Part shown: positions 37,716 through 46,289 of the stretch, piece by piece
Layout: each line of letters starts with the position of its first letter
How positions within the stretch are numbered: position 1 is the stretch's first letter
Assembly: GCA_900550395.1 (NCBI GenBank)
Contig: URSD01000008.1
Coordinates: 9,617-73,616, forward strand
From: an uncultured Porphyromonadaceae bacterium
GTDB taxonomy: Bacteria > Bacteroidota > Bacteroidia > Bacteroidales > Muribaculaceae
Reading direction: 5' to 3'
Length of the DNA: 64,000 bases
The notes under the pieces: model-generated
What the model saw: the letters and a program-made list of their open reading frames with translations, nothing else
Told to the model about the DNA's origin: nothing
Database searches by the model: none
Program-made: the position numbers and the translations under genes

Positions 37716-38222
37716 ATGAAATCCGACCAGATCATCACAAATGCTTACATGGAGCTGCGCCCCCGCCTGACGCGCTACATATCCGCGAGGGTCAACGACG
37801 CCGACGACGCCGAAGACCTTGCCCAGGACGTGTTCCTGAAATTGCTGGAGCATGTCGGCGAAGGAGGTTTCATCCCGCAGCAGATCCGTTATCTTATTTT
37901 TACTGTAGCGCGCAATGTTGTCAACGACTACCTGCGCCATCACTATGTGCGCCGCGAGGCCGACCGCTATCTGATGGATTACGCCCCCAAGAGCGACACC
38001 TCCACGGAGTCGCGCGTGGTGGCCTCCGACCTGGCTGCCATCGAGGCCCGCTGCATAGCCGCGCTGTCGGCGCGCCGTCGCCGCGTCTTCGAGATGAGGC
38101 GCTACGAGGGGCTGAGCGCCGCCGAGATTGCCGAGCGCCTGGGCTTGTCGACGCGTACCGTCGAGAATCACATCTTCACGGCCTCCACTATCGTGCGCAG
38201 CCGCATGCGCGCGGTCATATAA
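37716..38222 (+). CDS. ECF RNA polymerase sigma factor
   Basis: 168 aa with region 2 (RYISARVNDADDAEDLAQDV, IRYLIFTVARNVVNDYLRHH) and region 4 (LSARRRRVFEMRRYEGLSAA, EIAERLGLSTRTVENHIFTA). Bacteroidales ECF factors next to susC usually come with a FecR-type anti-sigma; none is present here, and SusC lacks the N-terminal signalling extension that such pairs use. It may respond to something else or be constitutive. susC begins 57 bp downstream. Confidence 0.9.
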   Translation: MKSDQIITNAYMELRPRLTRYISARVNDADDAEDLAQDVFLKLLEHVGEGGFIPQQIRYLIFTVARNVVNDYLRHHYVRREADRYLMDYAPKSDTSTESRVVASDLAAIEARCIAALSARRRRVFEMRRYEGLSAAEIAERLGLSTRTVENHIFTASTIVRSRMRAVI

Positions 38223-38279
38223 TAATAGACAATAAAAACAATCAATAGTTAACCTAACCATAATAATCTATCTTATCGC

Positions 38280-41200
38280 ATGAATGACAATAGCTATAAA
38301 GGATTGTCGCGCGCGGCGATGATAGCCCTTGTGGCATCGGCCATGATGGCATCCACTCCCGCGACAGCCTTTGCGGCACCGGCCCCCGCGCCCGCTGCCG
38401 CTGCCGTTGTGAGCAGTGTGACCGGTACTGTCACCGACACTACCGGCGAGCCCCTTATCGGCGCTTCCGTGACGGTGAAAGGCACACAGCAGGCCGCTGT
38501 CACCGACATCGACGGTAATTTCAGCCTCAAGAATGTCAAGGGCAAGACCCTTGTTGTAAGCTACGTGGGCATGAAGCCCCAGGAGGTGGCAATCACCGAC
38601 GGGCATATGAACATCGTGCTTCAGGAGAATTCCGAAGCCCTTCAGGAGGTTGTGGTGGTGGGCTACGGCGTTCAGAAGAAAGCCACACTGACGGGTTCTG
38701 TCGCCGTTGTCGACGAGAAGGCCCTTGAAAACAAGGGCACCCTCAGCAGCCCCGTGCAGGCGCTGCAGGGTCAGGTGCCCGGTGTCATCATCACCCGTGC
38801 CAGCTCGGCGCCCGGCGACGAGAGCTGGGGCATGCAGCTGCGCGGCTCGTTCTCCAAGAACGGCAGCGATCCTCTCGTCATCATCGACGGCGTGGAGTAT
38901 GAGAGCGTCAACGACCTCCGCCTGCTCAACCCTTCCGATATCGAGAGCATGAACTTCCTGAAGGACGCCGCAGCGTCCATCTACGGTGCCAAGGCCGCCG
39001 GCGGTGTCGTTCTCGTCACCACCAAGAAGGCCAAGGAAGGCAAAGCCAAGGTGGACTACAGCGGCAGCTTCACCTTCAAGAAAATAGGTCTGCAGGCCGA
39101 GAGCATGAGCCTGAGCGAGTGGGCCGACGGCATTCTTGAGGCCCGCGGCAACGACGGCTTCAACATGAGCGATGTATGGATGCGCTACGCCACCCTCGCC
39201 AAGATGTATCCCAACACCATCATCGAGGGCAACCCCCTCGGCATGAACAATGTGACGGACATACCTCTGTTCGACACCGACTGGCTCGACGTGATGTGGG
39301 GCGACTCCTGGAGCACGCAGCATGAGCTCAGCGTCAGCGGTGGCACCGAGAAGAACCTCTTCCGCTTCTCGCTCGGCTACATGTACGACGACTCCAACCT
39401 CAAATGGGGCAACAACAGCAACCAGCGCGTCAACCTGCGACTGAACAATACCTTCAACATCATGAAGGGTATGACCTTGCAGAGCGTCATCAGCTACAAC
39501 CGTCAGGACCAGGTGGCTCCCACGCAGATAGGCGCGGCCCTCAACGTGGGCCAGGCGCAGCCGGGCTTCCCCACCAGCGCCATCAACGGACGCCCCTACG
39601 GCTGGGCTGAGCAGTGGCGCGCGCCCAACTGGCTCTGCGAGCTGGGCGGCGACAACAAGCTAAAGGTCAACGCAATCAACATCAGCGAGACATTGCGCTA
39701 TGAGTTCATCGAGGGCCTGCGTGTCAACGTGGTGCTCGGCTACAACCACTCCGATGCCACCCGCGACAAAAAGGAGCTGCCCGTCACCTTCTACCGCTAC
39801 GACGGCGTCACCCCGGCCTTCACCCTTCCCCTGCAGAAGGACACATATTATGAGAAGACCAACAGCAACACCGACTTTTACTCCATCCAGGGTTACCTCG
39901 ACTGGAACAAGAGCTTCAGGGACATGCACAACGTGACCCTCCTCGGCGGCGTGCAGTACAACATGAAGAAGTACGAGGCATTCGGAACACACTCCCTCGA
40001 CATCCAGGAGACCCTCGAAATTCCCAACGGCGCCGGCGAGATCACCCTCACCAAGCCCAACAACTGGGAAGAGTCCATCCTCTCCTACTACGGCCGCGCC
40101 AACTACGACTTCCGCAGCAAGTACATGGTCGAGGCGCAGTTCCGCTACGACGGCAGCTCCAAGTTCCAGGCAGCCAACCGCTGGGCCTTCTTCTGGGGCA
40201 CATCCCTGGGCTGGCGCATCACCGAGGAGAAATTCATGGAGGGTCTGCGCCCCTGGGTCAATGAGCTCAAGCTCCGCGCATCCTACGGTAACGTCGGCAA
40301 CCAGGGCGGTATCGACCGCTACTCCGGCACCACCTTCTACACCATGAACTCCACCGGCGGCAACGTCATCGGCGGCTCGCTCGTGGGCAACATGGACCTC
40401 AAGGGCTCGCTGCCCAGCACCGACCGTACCTGGGAGCGCGTGCACAACTACAACCTCGCCCTTGACTTCGGTCTCTTCAACGGTCGCCTCAGCGGCACCG
40501 TCGAAGCCTTCATGAAGCGTACCAACAACATGCTCATCAACGTGGAGTATCCCCACATCATCGGTCAGGCCGTGCCCACATCCAACAGCGGTAAGTTCAA
40601 GGCATGGGGCTACGAAGGTCAGGCCAACTGGAACGACCGCATCGGCTCCGTCAACTACCACGTGGGCGGCACGTTCACCTACGTCGAGAACCGCCTCACC
40701 GACAACGGCGGCTCCGGTGCCATCGGCGCCGGCCAGCGCAGCGACCAGGAAGGCTACCCCCTGAACTCCGTATGGGGCTACCGCTACTGCGGCAAGATAC
40801 AGAATGCCGAGCAGCTCGAGAAGTACAAGGCCCGCTACGGTAAGGACTGCGCCATCGGCAACCTTGACCTGCTGCGCCTCGGCGACAACATGTTCGAGGA
40901 CGTCAACAAGGACGGCACCCTCGACCAGAAGGACCTCGTCTACCTCGGCACCAACGATCCCAAGATCCAGTACTCCTTCAACTTCGGCGCCGACTGGAAG
41001 GGCTTCGACGTCAACTTTATCTTCCAGGGAGCCGCCAAGCGCACCATCTGGCGCACCATCAACAGCAGCAACGCTCCCGACACATGGCGCATACCCATGC
41101 GCAACGCCTACCAGAACGGCTCCAACCACTGGATAGGCAACGTATGGAGCGAGGAGCATCCCGACAACCGCTACCCGCAGCTCACCATGCAGAGCACCAT

Positions 41201-41474
41201 CAACGACTACAACTACCAGTGCTCCAGCTGGAGTGTGCAGGACGGCTCGTATCTGCGCCTGAAAAACTTCACAATAGGTTATACACTTCCCAAGGCTCTG
41301 CTTCAGAAGCAGAAAGTCATCAGCAACGTACGCGTCTACGTCACCGGTACCGACCTCTGGGAATGGAAAGCCAACACCGACGACTGGGATCCCGAGGCCA
41401 ACAGCCGCATCACCGACAGCAAGCGCTATCCCTTCCTGCGCACATGGACCATCGGCGCCAACGTCACTTTCTGA
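38280..41474 (+). CDS. susC: SusC/RagA-family TonB-dependent outer membrane transporter
   Basis: 1064 aa. Signal peptide (MIALVASAMMASTPATAFAA), CarboxypepD-regulatory-like domain (VTGTVTDTTGEPLIGASVTV, about 45-120), plug with EALQEVVVVGYGVQKKATLT and PLVIIDGVEYESVNDL, then the 22-strand barrel ending in TWTIGANVTF with a C-terminal Phe for BAM recognition. It imports oligosaccharides captured by SusD, powered by TonB. No STN domain is present, so it is not a transducer of the FecA kind. The susD-like gene follows after 42 bp. Confidence 0.95.
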   Translation: MNDNSYKGLSRAAMIALVASAMMASTPATAFAAPAPAPAAAAVVSSVTGTVTDTTGEPLIGASVTVKGTQQAAVTDIDGNFSLKNVKGKTLVVSYVGMKPQEVAITDGHMNIVLQENSEALQEVVVVGYGVQKKATLTGSVAVVDEKALENKGTLSSPVQALQGQVPGVIITRASSAPGDESWGMQLRGSFSKNGSDPLVIIDGVEYESVNDLRLLNPSDIESMNFLKDAAASIYGAKAAGGVVLVTTKKAKEGKAKVDYSGSFTFKKIGLQAESMSLSEWADGILEARGNDGFNMSDVWMRYATLAKMYPNTIIEGNPLGMNNVTDIPLFDTDWLDVMWGDSWSTQHELSVSGGTEKNLFRFSLGYMYDDSNLKWGNNSNQRVNLRLNNTFNIMKGMTLQSVISYNRQDQVAPTQIGAALNVGQAQPGFPTSAINGRPYGWAEQWRAPNWLCELGGDNKLKVNAINISETLRYEFIEGLRVNVVLGYNHSDATRDKKELPVTFYRYDGVTPAFTLPLQKDTYYEKTNSNTDFYSIQGYLDWNKSFRDMHNVTLLGGVQYNMKKYEAFGTHSLDIQETLEIPNGAGEITLTKPNNWEESILSYYGRANYDFRSKYMVEAQFRYDGSSKFQAANRWAFFWGTSLGWRITEEKFMEGLRPWVNELKLRASYGNVGNQGGIDRYSGTTFYTMNSTGGNVIGGSLVGNMDLKGSLPSTDRTWERVHNYNLALDFGLFNGRLSGTVEAFMKRTNNMLINVEYPHIIGQAVPTSNSGKFKAWGYEGQANWNDRIGSVNYHVGGTFTYVENRLTDNGGSGAIGAGQRSDQEGYPLNSVWGYRYCGKIQNAEQLEKYKARYGKDCAIGNLDLLRLGDNMFEDVNKDGTLDQKDLVYLGTNDPKIQYSFNFGADWKGFDVNFIFQGAAKRTIWRTINSSNAPDTWRIPMRNAYQNGSNHWIGNVWSEEHPDNRYPQLTMQSTINDYNYQCSSWSVQDGSYLRLKNFTIGYTLPKALLQKQKVISNVRVYVTGTDLWEWKANTDDWDPEANSRITDSKRYPFLRTWTIGANVTF

Positions 41475-41475
41475 T

Positions 41476-41500
41476 GGTTTAAAGTTTAAGGTTTAATGCC
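41476..41500 (+). repeat. GTTTAA-rich spacer repeat between susC and susD
   Basis: GGTTTAAAGTTTAAGGTTTAA; a related stretch occurs at 43229-43252 after susD. The heptamers resemble each other but have no known role. Confidence 0.5.
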
Positions 41501-41516
41501 AATCAAACAGCAAACA

Positions 41517-43229
41517 ATGAAAAACATCTTCAAATATACGGCAATCGCAGCCCTGGCTCTTGCTTCCGCATCCTGCCTCGACCTGACCTCGAAGGAGGAC
41601 CTCAGCGACGGCGACCTCTGGAGCAAGCCCGGCGACTTCGAGCTTTTCGCCAACAAATTCTACGACTGGCTGCCCAACTTCGGCACCGTCTACGCCGACA
41701 ACTTCCACGCCGACCGCCACAGCGACCTCATCAGCTACGACCAGGCGCGCGACGCACAGTCAGTAGGCATCCACACCGTCACCGAGAGCGACGGTGACTA
41801 CACCGGCGCCTACGACCGCATCCGCCGCTGCTGTCTGCTCATCGAGAACGCCGAGCACTTCTCCCAGAGCCACGAGCTCATCCGTCAGCCCCTCGGCGAG
41901 GCACACTTCTTCCGTGCCTACACCTACTTCCAGCTCCTGCAGAAGTTCGGCGACGTCATCCTCGTCGACCACAGCATCGACAACGGCTCGCCCCTGCTCT
42001 TCGCCAAGCGCGACGACCGCACCAAGATCGCCGACTTCATCATCCAGGACCTCAAGGATGCAGCCGAACTGCTCAAGCCCACCGCCGATCTCGCCGACGG
42101 CCGCGTAGGCAGCGAGGGCGCATGGGCCATGCTCAGCCGCGTGGCTCTCTTCGAAGGCACATGGCAGATCAACCACAAGAACAACGAGGAGCTGGGCCGC
42201 GCCTACTGCGCCGAGGCCGCAGCCGCAGCCAAGAAAGTAATCGACGGCGGCAAGTTCCAGCTCTTCTGGAACGCCACCCTCGGCGACGCTTCCCAGAAGT
42301 ACATGTTCATTCTCGAGGACGTGCAGAGCAACGGCGCCGGCCTCACAAAGAGCGACAACCACGAGTATATCATCAAGCGCTGCTTCGACCCTGAGCTTAA
42401 GGTCATAGGCCGCAACCTCACCACCGAGATATTCTTCAACCACCAGCGCGTCAACGGCCGCTTCGCCGACCTCTACCTCTGCCAGGACGGTCTGCCCATC
42501 GAGAAATCAAAGCAGTTCCAGGGACGCGACAAGGTCATCAGCGAGTGGCAGAACCGCGACCACCGCAAGCGCAACACCCTCTGCCAGCCCGGCGACAATT
42601 TCTGGAACAGCACCAACGGTCGCATCGACTGGTCCGGCAGCGACGCCGAGATAGCTTCCTGCGCCAAGGCCGGCGCCATACCCAACGGCGGCAGCGGCTA
42701 CTGGCACCAGAAATGGGTGACCGAGCGCACCTGCAAGGACGGCGAGCAGAGCTACGACTGGCCCGTGCTGCGCTACGCCGAGGTGCTCCTGAACTATGCC
42801 GAAGCCACCTTCGAGGCCAACGGAGGCAAGATCAGCGACGACGACCTCAAGATCTCCATCAACCTCACCCGCAAGCGCGTCAACAAGAACATGCCCGACC
42901 TCACCAACGCATTCGTCAGCGCCAACGGCCTTGACATGCGCGAGGAAATCCGCCGCGAGCGCACCATCGAGCTCTTCCAGGAAGGCTTCCGCTACGACGA
43001 CCTCCGCCGCTGGAAGACCGCCGAGACCGAGATGCCCAAGGACATCATCGGCGTCAAGTGGGCCGGCGAGTGGCTCGAGAAGTGGCCCCGCCCCGGCATG
43101 AGCGTCGACGCCGACGGCCGCCTCATCGTCGAGGACAACCGTCAGTTCCTCCCCAAGCACTATCTCTTCCCCCTCCCCACCGCCGAGCGCATGCTCAACC
43201 CCAATCTCGGCCAGAACCCCGGTTGGTGA
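41517..43229 (+). CDS. susD: SusD/RagB-family glycan-binding lipoprotein
   Basis: 570 aa starting at MKNIFKYTAIAALALASASC with lipobox ASASC, so surface lipidated. The SusD fold is clear: helical TPR-like region (RRCCLLIENAEHFSQSHELI, RAYTYFQLLQKFGDVILVD), YDWPVLRYAEVLLNYAEATF and the C-terminal IRRERTIELFQEGFRYDDLR with HYLFPLPTAERMLNPNLGQN. It caps SusC and binds the glycan. I prefer the ATG at 41517 because it begins the lipoprotein signal. Confidence 0.95.
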   Translation: MKNIFKYTAIAALALASASCLDLTSKEDLSDGDLWSKPGDFELFANKFYDWLPNFGTVYADNFHADRHSDLISYDQARDAQSVGIHTVTESDGDYTGAYDRIRRCCLLIENAEHFSQSHELIRQPLGEAHFFRAYTYFQLLQKFGDVILVDHSIDNGSPLLFAKRDDRTKIADFIIQDLKDAAELLKPTADLADGRVGSEGAWAMLSRVALFEGTWQINHKNNEELGRAYCAEAAAAAKKVIDGGKFQLFWNATLGDASQKYMFILEDVQSNGAGLTKSDNHEYIIKRCFDPELKVIGRNLTTEIFFNHQRVNGRFADLYLCQDGLPIEKSKQFQGRDKVISEWQNRDHRKRNTLCQPGDNFWNSTNGRIDWSGSDAEIASCAKAGAIPNGGSGYWHQKWVTERTCKDGEQSYDWPVLRYAEVLLNYAEATFEANGGKISDDDLKISINLTRKRVNKNMPDLTNAFVSANGLDMREEIRRERTIELFQEGFRYDDLRRWKTAETEMPKDIIGVKWAGEWLEKWPRPGMSVDADGRLIVEDNRQFLPKHYLFPLPTAERMLNPNLGQNPGW

Positions 43230-43252
43230 GTTTAAGGTTTAGGGTTTAAAGT
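43229..43252 (+). repeat. GTTTAAGGTTTAGGG-type spacer repeat after susD
   Basis: Three heptamer-like units (GTTTAAG, GTTTAGG, GTTTAAA) follow the susD stop; compare 41476-41500. Confidence 0.5.
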
Positions 43253-43274
43253 TTATCCCCCAAAGAACATACTG

Positions 43275-44672
43275 ATGAAAAAGACAAACATAGCACTGCT
43301 TGCGGCCGCACTCCTCGGCCTCGGCCTCGCATCCTGCGACGACGACAAGCAGCTCACTCTCGACGGCAAGGAGACAAAGCTCCTCGACGAGATCACCTTC
43401 ACCAACATGGAGGGCACCCTGCCGCTGGCAATAGGTATGGACTCCACCATCACGTGGACGGTAGGCCCGGAGGATGCCTCCGACAAGACCGTCATCTTCG
43501 CCTCCGACAACGAGGCTGTAGCCACCGTCGACCAGAACGGTAAGATCACCGCCATCAGCGAAGGTACGGCCATCGTCACCGGCGTCAGCAGCCTCGGCTT
43601 CGCCGTGTTCGACGCCAGCGCCACAGTGGTCGTGAACGTCATCCCCGAGGTCACCAAGGCTACTTCCCTCACCATCACCAACACCACCCCGGCCGGCGAG
43701 GACGGCCTCATCTACGTCAGCGACGAGCTGCAGATGGCCGCCGAGATTCTCCCAGCCAATGTCACCTACACCAAGCTTGAATGGCGCAGCCTCAACGCCG
43801 ACGTCGCCAGCGTTGACCAGAAAGGTCTCGTCAAGTGCCTCGCGCAGGGCGACGCCGTCATTCAGGCCATCACCACCGACCGCAGCGGCGTCTACGCCGA
43901 ATTCAAGTTCCACGTCAACCGCATGGTCGACGCCGAGCGTGTGGAGATAGCTCCCGTAGAGCCCCTCGTAATCAACCAGGGCAGCGTAGAGCTCGGCGTC
44001 ACCTATTTCCCGGCCGACGCCACCGTAGGCTCCGTGGAGTGGACCAGCGACAACGAGATGGTTGCCACCGTGCGCCGCGGCGTTGTCACCCCCGTGGGCT
44101 TCGGCACCGCCAACATCACCGCCACCTGCCCCGCCACCGGCGAGAGCACCACAGTGGCCGTGACCGTCGAGGACGGCCTCTACGTATGGGACGCGCGCAA
44201 CCAGTGGCAGCGCTGGATATGCTCCGGCGCCGACGGCGGCGAAGTGCGCGACGGCGACTCCTGGCGCATCAACTTCCCCGCAACCACGGGCAAGTACCGC
44301 CGCGACATCAAGATCGACTGCAGCAACACCAATCTCTTCACCATGACGTCGACCCGTCCCGTGCTCGCCATCAAGTGCAACATTCCCAAGGGCGGCAACA
44401 ACACCTGGGACGTCCGCGACTCCGGCAACCCCAAGGACAACAACGGCTACGACCTGCCCGACGGCAACCGCCTCATCATGATCGACCTCACCAAGAAGTT
44501 CCAGGAATGGGGCGCCAAGGAGCACGGCTTCAACCTCTTCCAGCTCAAGGTGGCCGACATACCCAACGGCAACGTCGACGCAGCCGACCCGCATTACAAC
44601 GTCTTCTGGATACGTACCTTCACCAGCGCCGACGAGGCCAAGGCATTCGCCGACGAGGACGCACGCAAGTGA
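43275..44672 (+). CDS. Surface glycan-binding lipoprotein with bacterial Ig-like domains
   Basis: 465 aa with lipobox GLASCDDD; the Asp residues after the Cys fit the Bacteroidetes lipoprotein export signal for surface display. Two or three Big_2-type Ig domains follow (ASDNEAVATVDQNGKITAIS, EWRSLNADVASVDQKGLVKC, EWTSDNEMVATVRRGVVTPV). The C-terminal 150 residues (WDARNQWQRWICSGADGGEV, FWIRTFTSADEAKAFADEDA) are like DUF4979, probably the glycan-binding end. Position after susD is the standard SGBP slot. Confidence 0.8.
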   Translation: MKKTNIALLAAALLGLGLASCDDDKQLTLDGKETKLLDEITFTNMEGTLPLAIGMDSTITWTVGPEDASDKTVIFASDNEAVATVDQNGKITAISEGTAIVTGVSSLGFAVFDASATVVVNVIPEVTKATSLTITNTTPAGEDGLIYVSDELQMAAEILPANVTYTKLEWRSLNADVASVDQKGLVKCLAQGDAVIQAITTDRSGVYAEFKFHVNRMVDAERVEIAPVEPLVINQGSVELGVTYFPADATVGSVEWTSDNEMVATVRRGVVTPVGFGTANITATCPATGESTTVAVTVEDGLYVWDARNQWQRWICSGADGGEVRDGDSWRINFPATTGKYRRDIKIDCSNTNLFTMTSTRPVLAIKCNIPKGGNNTWDVRDSGNPKDNNGYDLPDGNRLIMIDLTKKFQEWGAKEHGFNLFQLKVADIPNGNVDAADPHYNVFWIRTFTSADEAKAFADEDARK

Positions 44673-44692
44673 AACCGTGACACGTGAACAGC

Positions 44693-44726
44693 GGAGCTGA
44701 GGGCTCCATCCCGCGCCCTCAGCTCC
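44693..44726 (+). promoter_or_regulatory. Intercistronic hairpin between SGBP and lyase genes
   Basis: GGAGCTGAGGG and CCCTCAGCTCC form a perfect 11-bp stem with a 12-nt loop, without a T-run; likely mRNA stabiliser or partial attenuator. Confidence 0.55.
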
Positions 44727-44765
44727 CTCTCCCCACCACTCAACAACACATATCACCCACCAACA

Positions 44766-46175
44766 ATGAAAAAGACATTCACCATACTTCTTGCAGCAGC
44801 CGCAGCACTCGCCGCCGCAGCATGCTCCGAGATCAAGGACGGCGTGAGCGACCTCGACTCCTGGGAGATTCCCGACGAGAAGGAAGACTTCAAAGTCTAC
44901 GACCCCAAGGTCTACACTCTCAGCCACCCCTGCATGCTCCACACCGCCGACGACATTGCCTACACCAAGGCCCACCTCGGTCAGGAACCCTGGAGTCAGG
45001 CCTACCAGAAGCTCCTCACCAGCGGCTTCTCCGTCAACACCTACAAGGCAAGCCCCGTGAAGTACCTCGCACGCCTCGACGCCAACAACTGGGCCGACGG
45101 CGGCGGCCGATGGGACGACGCAGGCCTCCGCGACGAGTACTACCCCGGCATCCACAACAATTACACCAACTTCTTCCGCGACAGCCACGCAGCCTATCAG
45201 CTCGCCCTCAAGTGGCAGCTCGCCGGCGACGGCGAGGCCGCAGCCGCTGCCATTCAGATTCTCGAAGACTGGGCCGCCGTCAACAAGGGCCTCCTCCTCG
45301 GTCGCGGTCCCAAGTGGAAAGACGACGTGATCGACTCCAACGAGTACCTCATCATGTTCCAGATGCATCAGGCCGCCAACGCCGCCGAGCTTCTCCGCAG
45401 CTACAACGGCTGGGACAAGACCGCAGGCTTCGACGCCGTGAAGAACTGGTTCATCACCTACTTTTATCCCTTCTGTTCCAAGTTCATCGAGATGAACAAC
45501 GGCGACCACTGGTGGATGAACTGGGACCTCGCAAGCATGACGGCCATACTCTCTTTCGGTATCCTTGCCGACGATCAGGACATGATCAACAAGGCTATCC
45601 TCCACTTCAAGCACGGCGAAGGCCCCGGCTGCATCATGCGCAAAGGCGTCATCGAAGTCTTCGACGACCCCGACGGCACGGGCCAGAAGCTCGCCCAGGG
45701 CAACGAGGCCGGTCGCGACCAGGGTCACAACACCCTCTGCGCAGCCATGGTGGGCGCTTTCTGCCAGATGGCCTACAGCATCGGCGAGGACCTCTTCGCC
45801 TTCGAGGACGGACGCGCCATCGCTTTCGCACAGTACGTTGCCAAGTACAATGTGCCCAAGCCCGAGGTCGATCCCAACTACGAGTCCATCACCGTCAGCA
45901 ACTTCCGCTACCTTGAGGAAGAAATGCCCTTCACCGAGTACACCTACAGCGGCGGCATCATGACCGCCATCTCCGGCGCGGGTCGCGGCACCAAGCGTCC
46001 CGGATGGGACATCTGGGCCGGCTACTGCAACAGCCACAACTATCCCGCCAAGTACGTCACCGAGATGGCCGACTTCTTCCGCCCCGACGGCGGTGGCGGC
46101 CACTACGGCAACTCCTCCGGCGGCTTCGACCAGCTCGGTTTCTCCACCCTTATGCACTACCGCCCCGCCAACTAA
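44766..46175 (+). CDS. Alginate-lyase-fold polysaccharide lyase lipoprotein
   Basis: 469 aa with lipobox AAACSE. The alpha/alpha-toroid alginate_lyase-type sequence (HPCMLHTADDIAYTKAHLGQ, NNYTNFFRDSHAAYQLALKW, GDHWWMNWDLASMTAILSFG, NEAGRDQGHNTLCAAMVGAF, EYTYSGGIMTAISGAG) supports beta-elimination of a polyuronate. GRDQGHN with its His is a plausible catalytic block. It recalls the PL38 group of Bacteroides, but the family number is a guess. Products would feed SusCD and the GH88. Confidence 0.75.
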   Translation: MKKTFTILLAAAAALAAAACSEIKDGVSDLDSWEIPDEKEDFKVYDPKVYTLSHPCMLHTADDIAYTKAHLGQEPWSQAYQKLLTSGFSVNTYKASPVKYLARLDANNWADGGGRWDDAGLRDEYYPGIHNNYTNFFRDSHAAYQLALKWQLAGDGEAAAAAIQILEDWAAVNKGLLLGRGPKWKDDVIDSNEYLIMFQMHQAANAAELLRSYNGWDKTAGFDAVKNWFITYFYPFCSKFIEMNNGDHWWMNWDLASMTAILSFGILADDQDMINKAILHFKHGEGPGCIMRKGVIEVFDDPDGTGQKLAQGNEAGRDQGHNTLCAAMVGAFCQMAYSIGEDLFAFEDGRAIAFAQYVAKYNVPKPEVDPNYESITVSNFRYLEEEMPFTEYTYSGGIMTAISGAGRGTKRPGWDIWAGYCNSHNYPAKYVTEMADFFRPDGGGGHYGNSSGGFDQLGFSTLMHYRPAN

Positions 46176-46196
46176 GCGGCACGCAGCAGAAAAACT

Positions 46197-46232
46197 CTCG
46201 ACCGGCACGAAAATTTTTTCGTGTCGGTTGAG
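46197..46232 (+). terminator. Long hairpin after the lyase gene
   Basis: CTCGACCGGCACGAAAA pairs with TTTTCGTGTCGGTTGAG (16 of 17). The T residues are inside the stem, so it is either a terminator of unusual form or a stabilising structure. Confidence 0.55.
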
Positions 46233-46289
46233 TAGTTCTGCCGCCATCACCGAATTACAATATAAAAACTAACCAAAATCTATCTCAAC

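Noticed and set aside
41476..43252. Telomere-like TTTAGGG repeat
   Set aside because: Only one exact unit; the rest are variants in intergenic AT-rich DNA of a bacterial operon.
43239..46250. 1003-codon minus-strand open frame
   Set aside because: Shadow of the SGBP and lyase genes; Val/Gly/Ala/Glu-rich with no domain and no start context.
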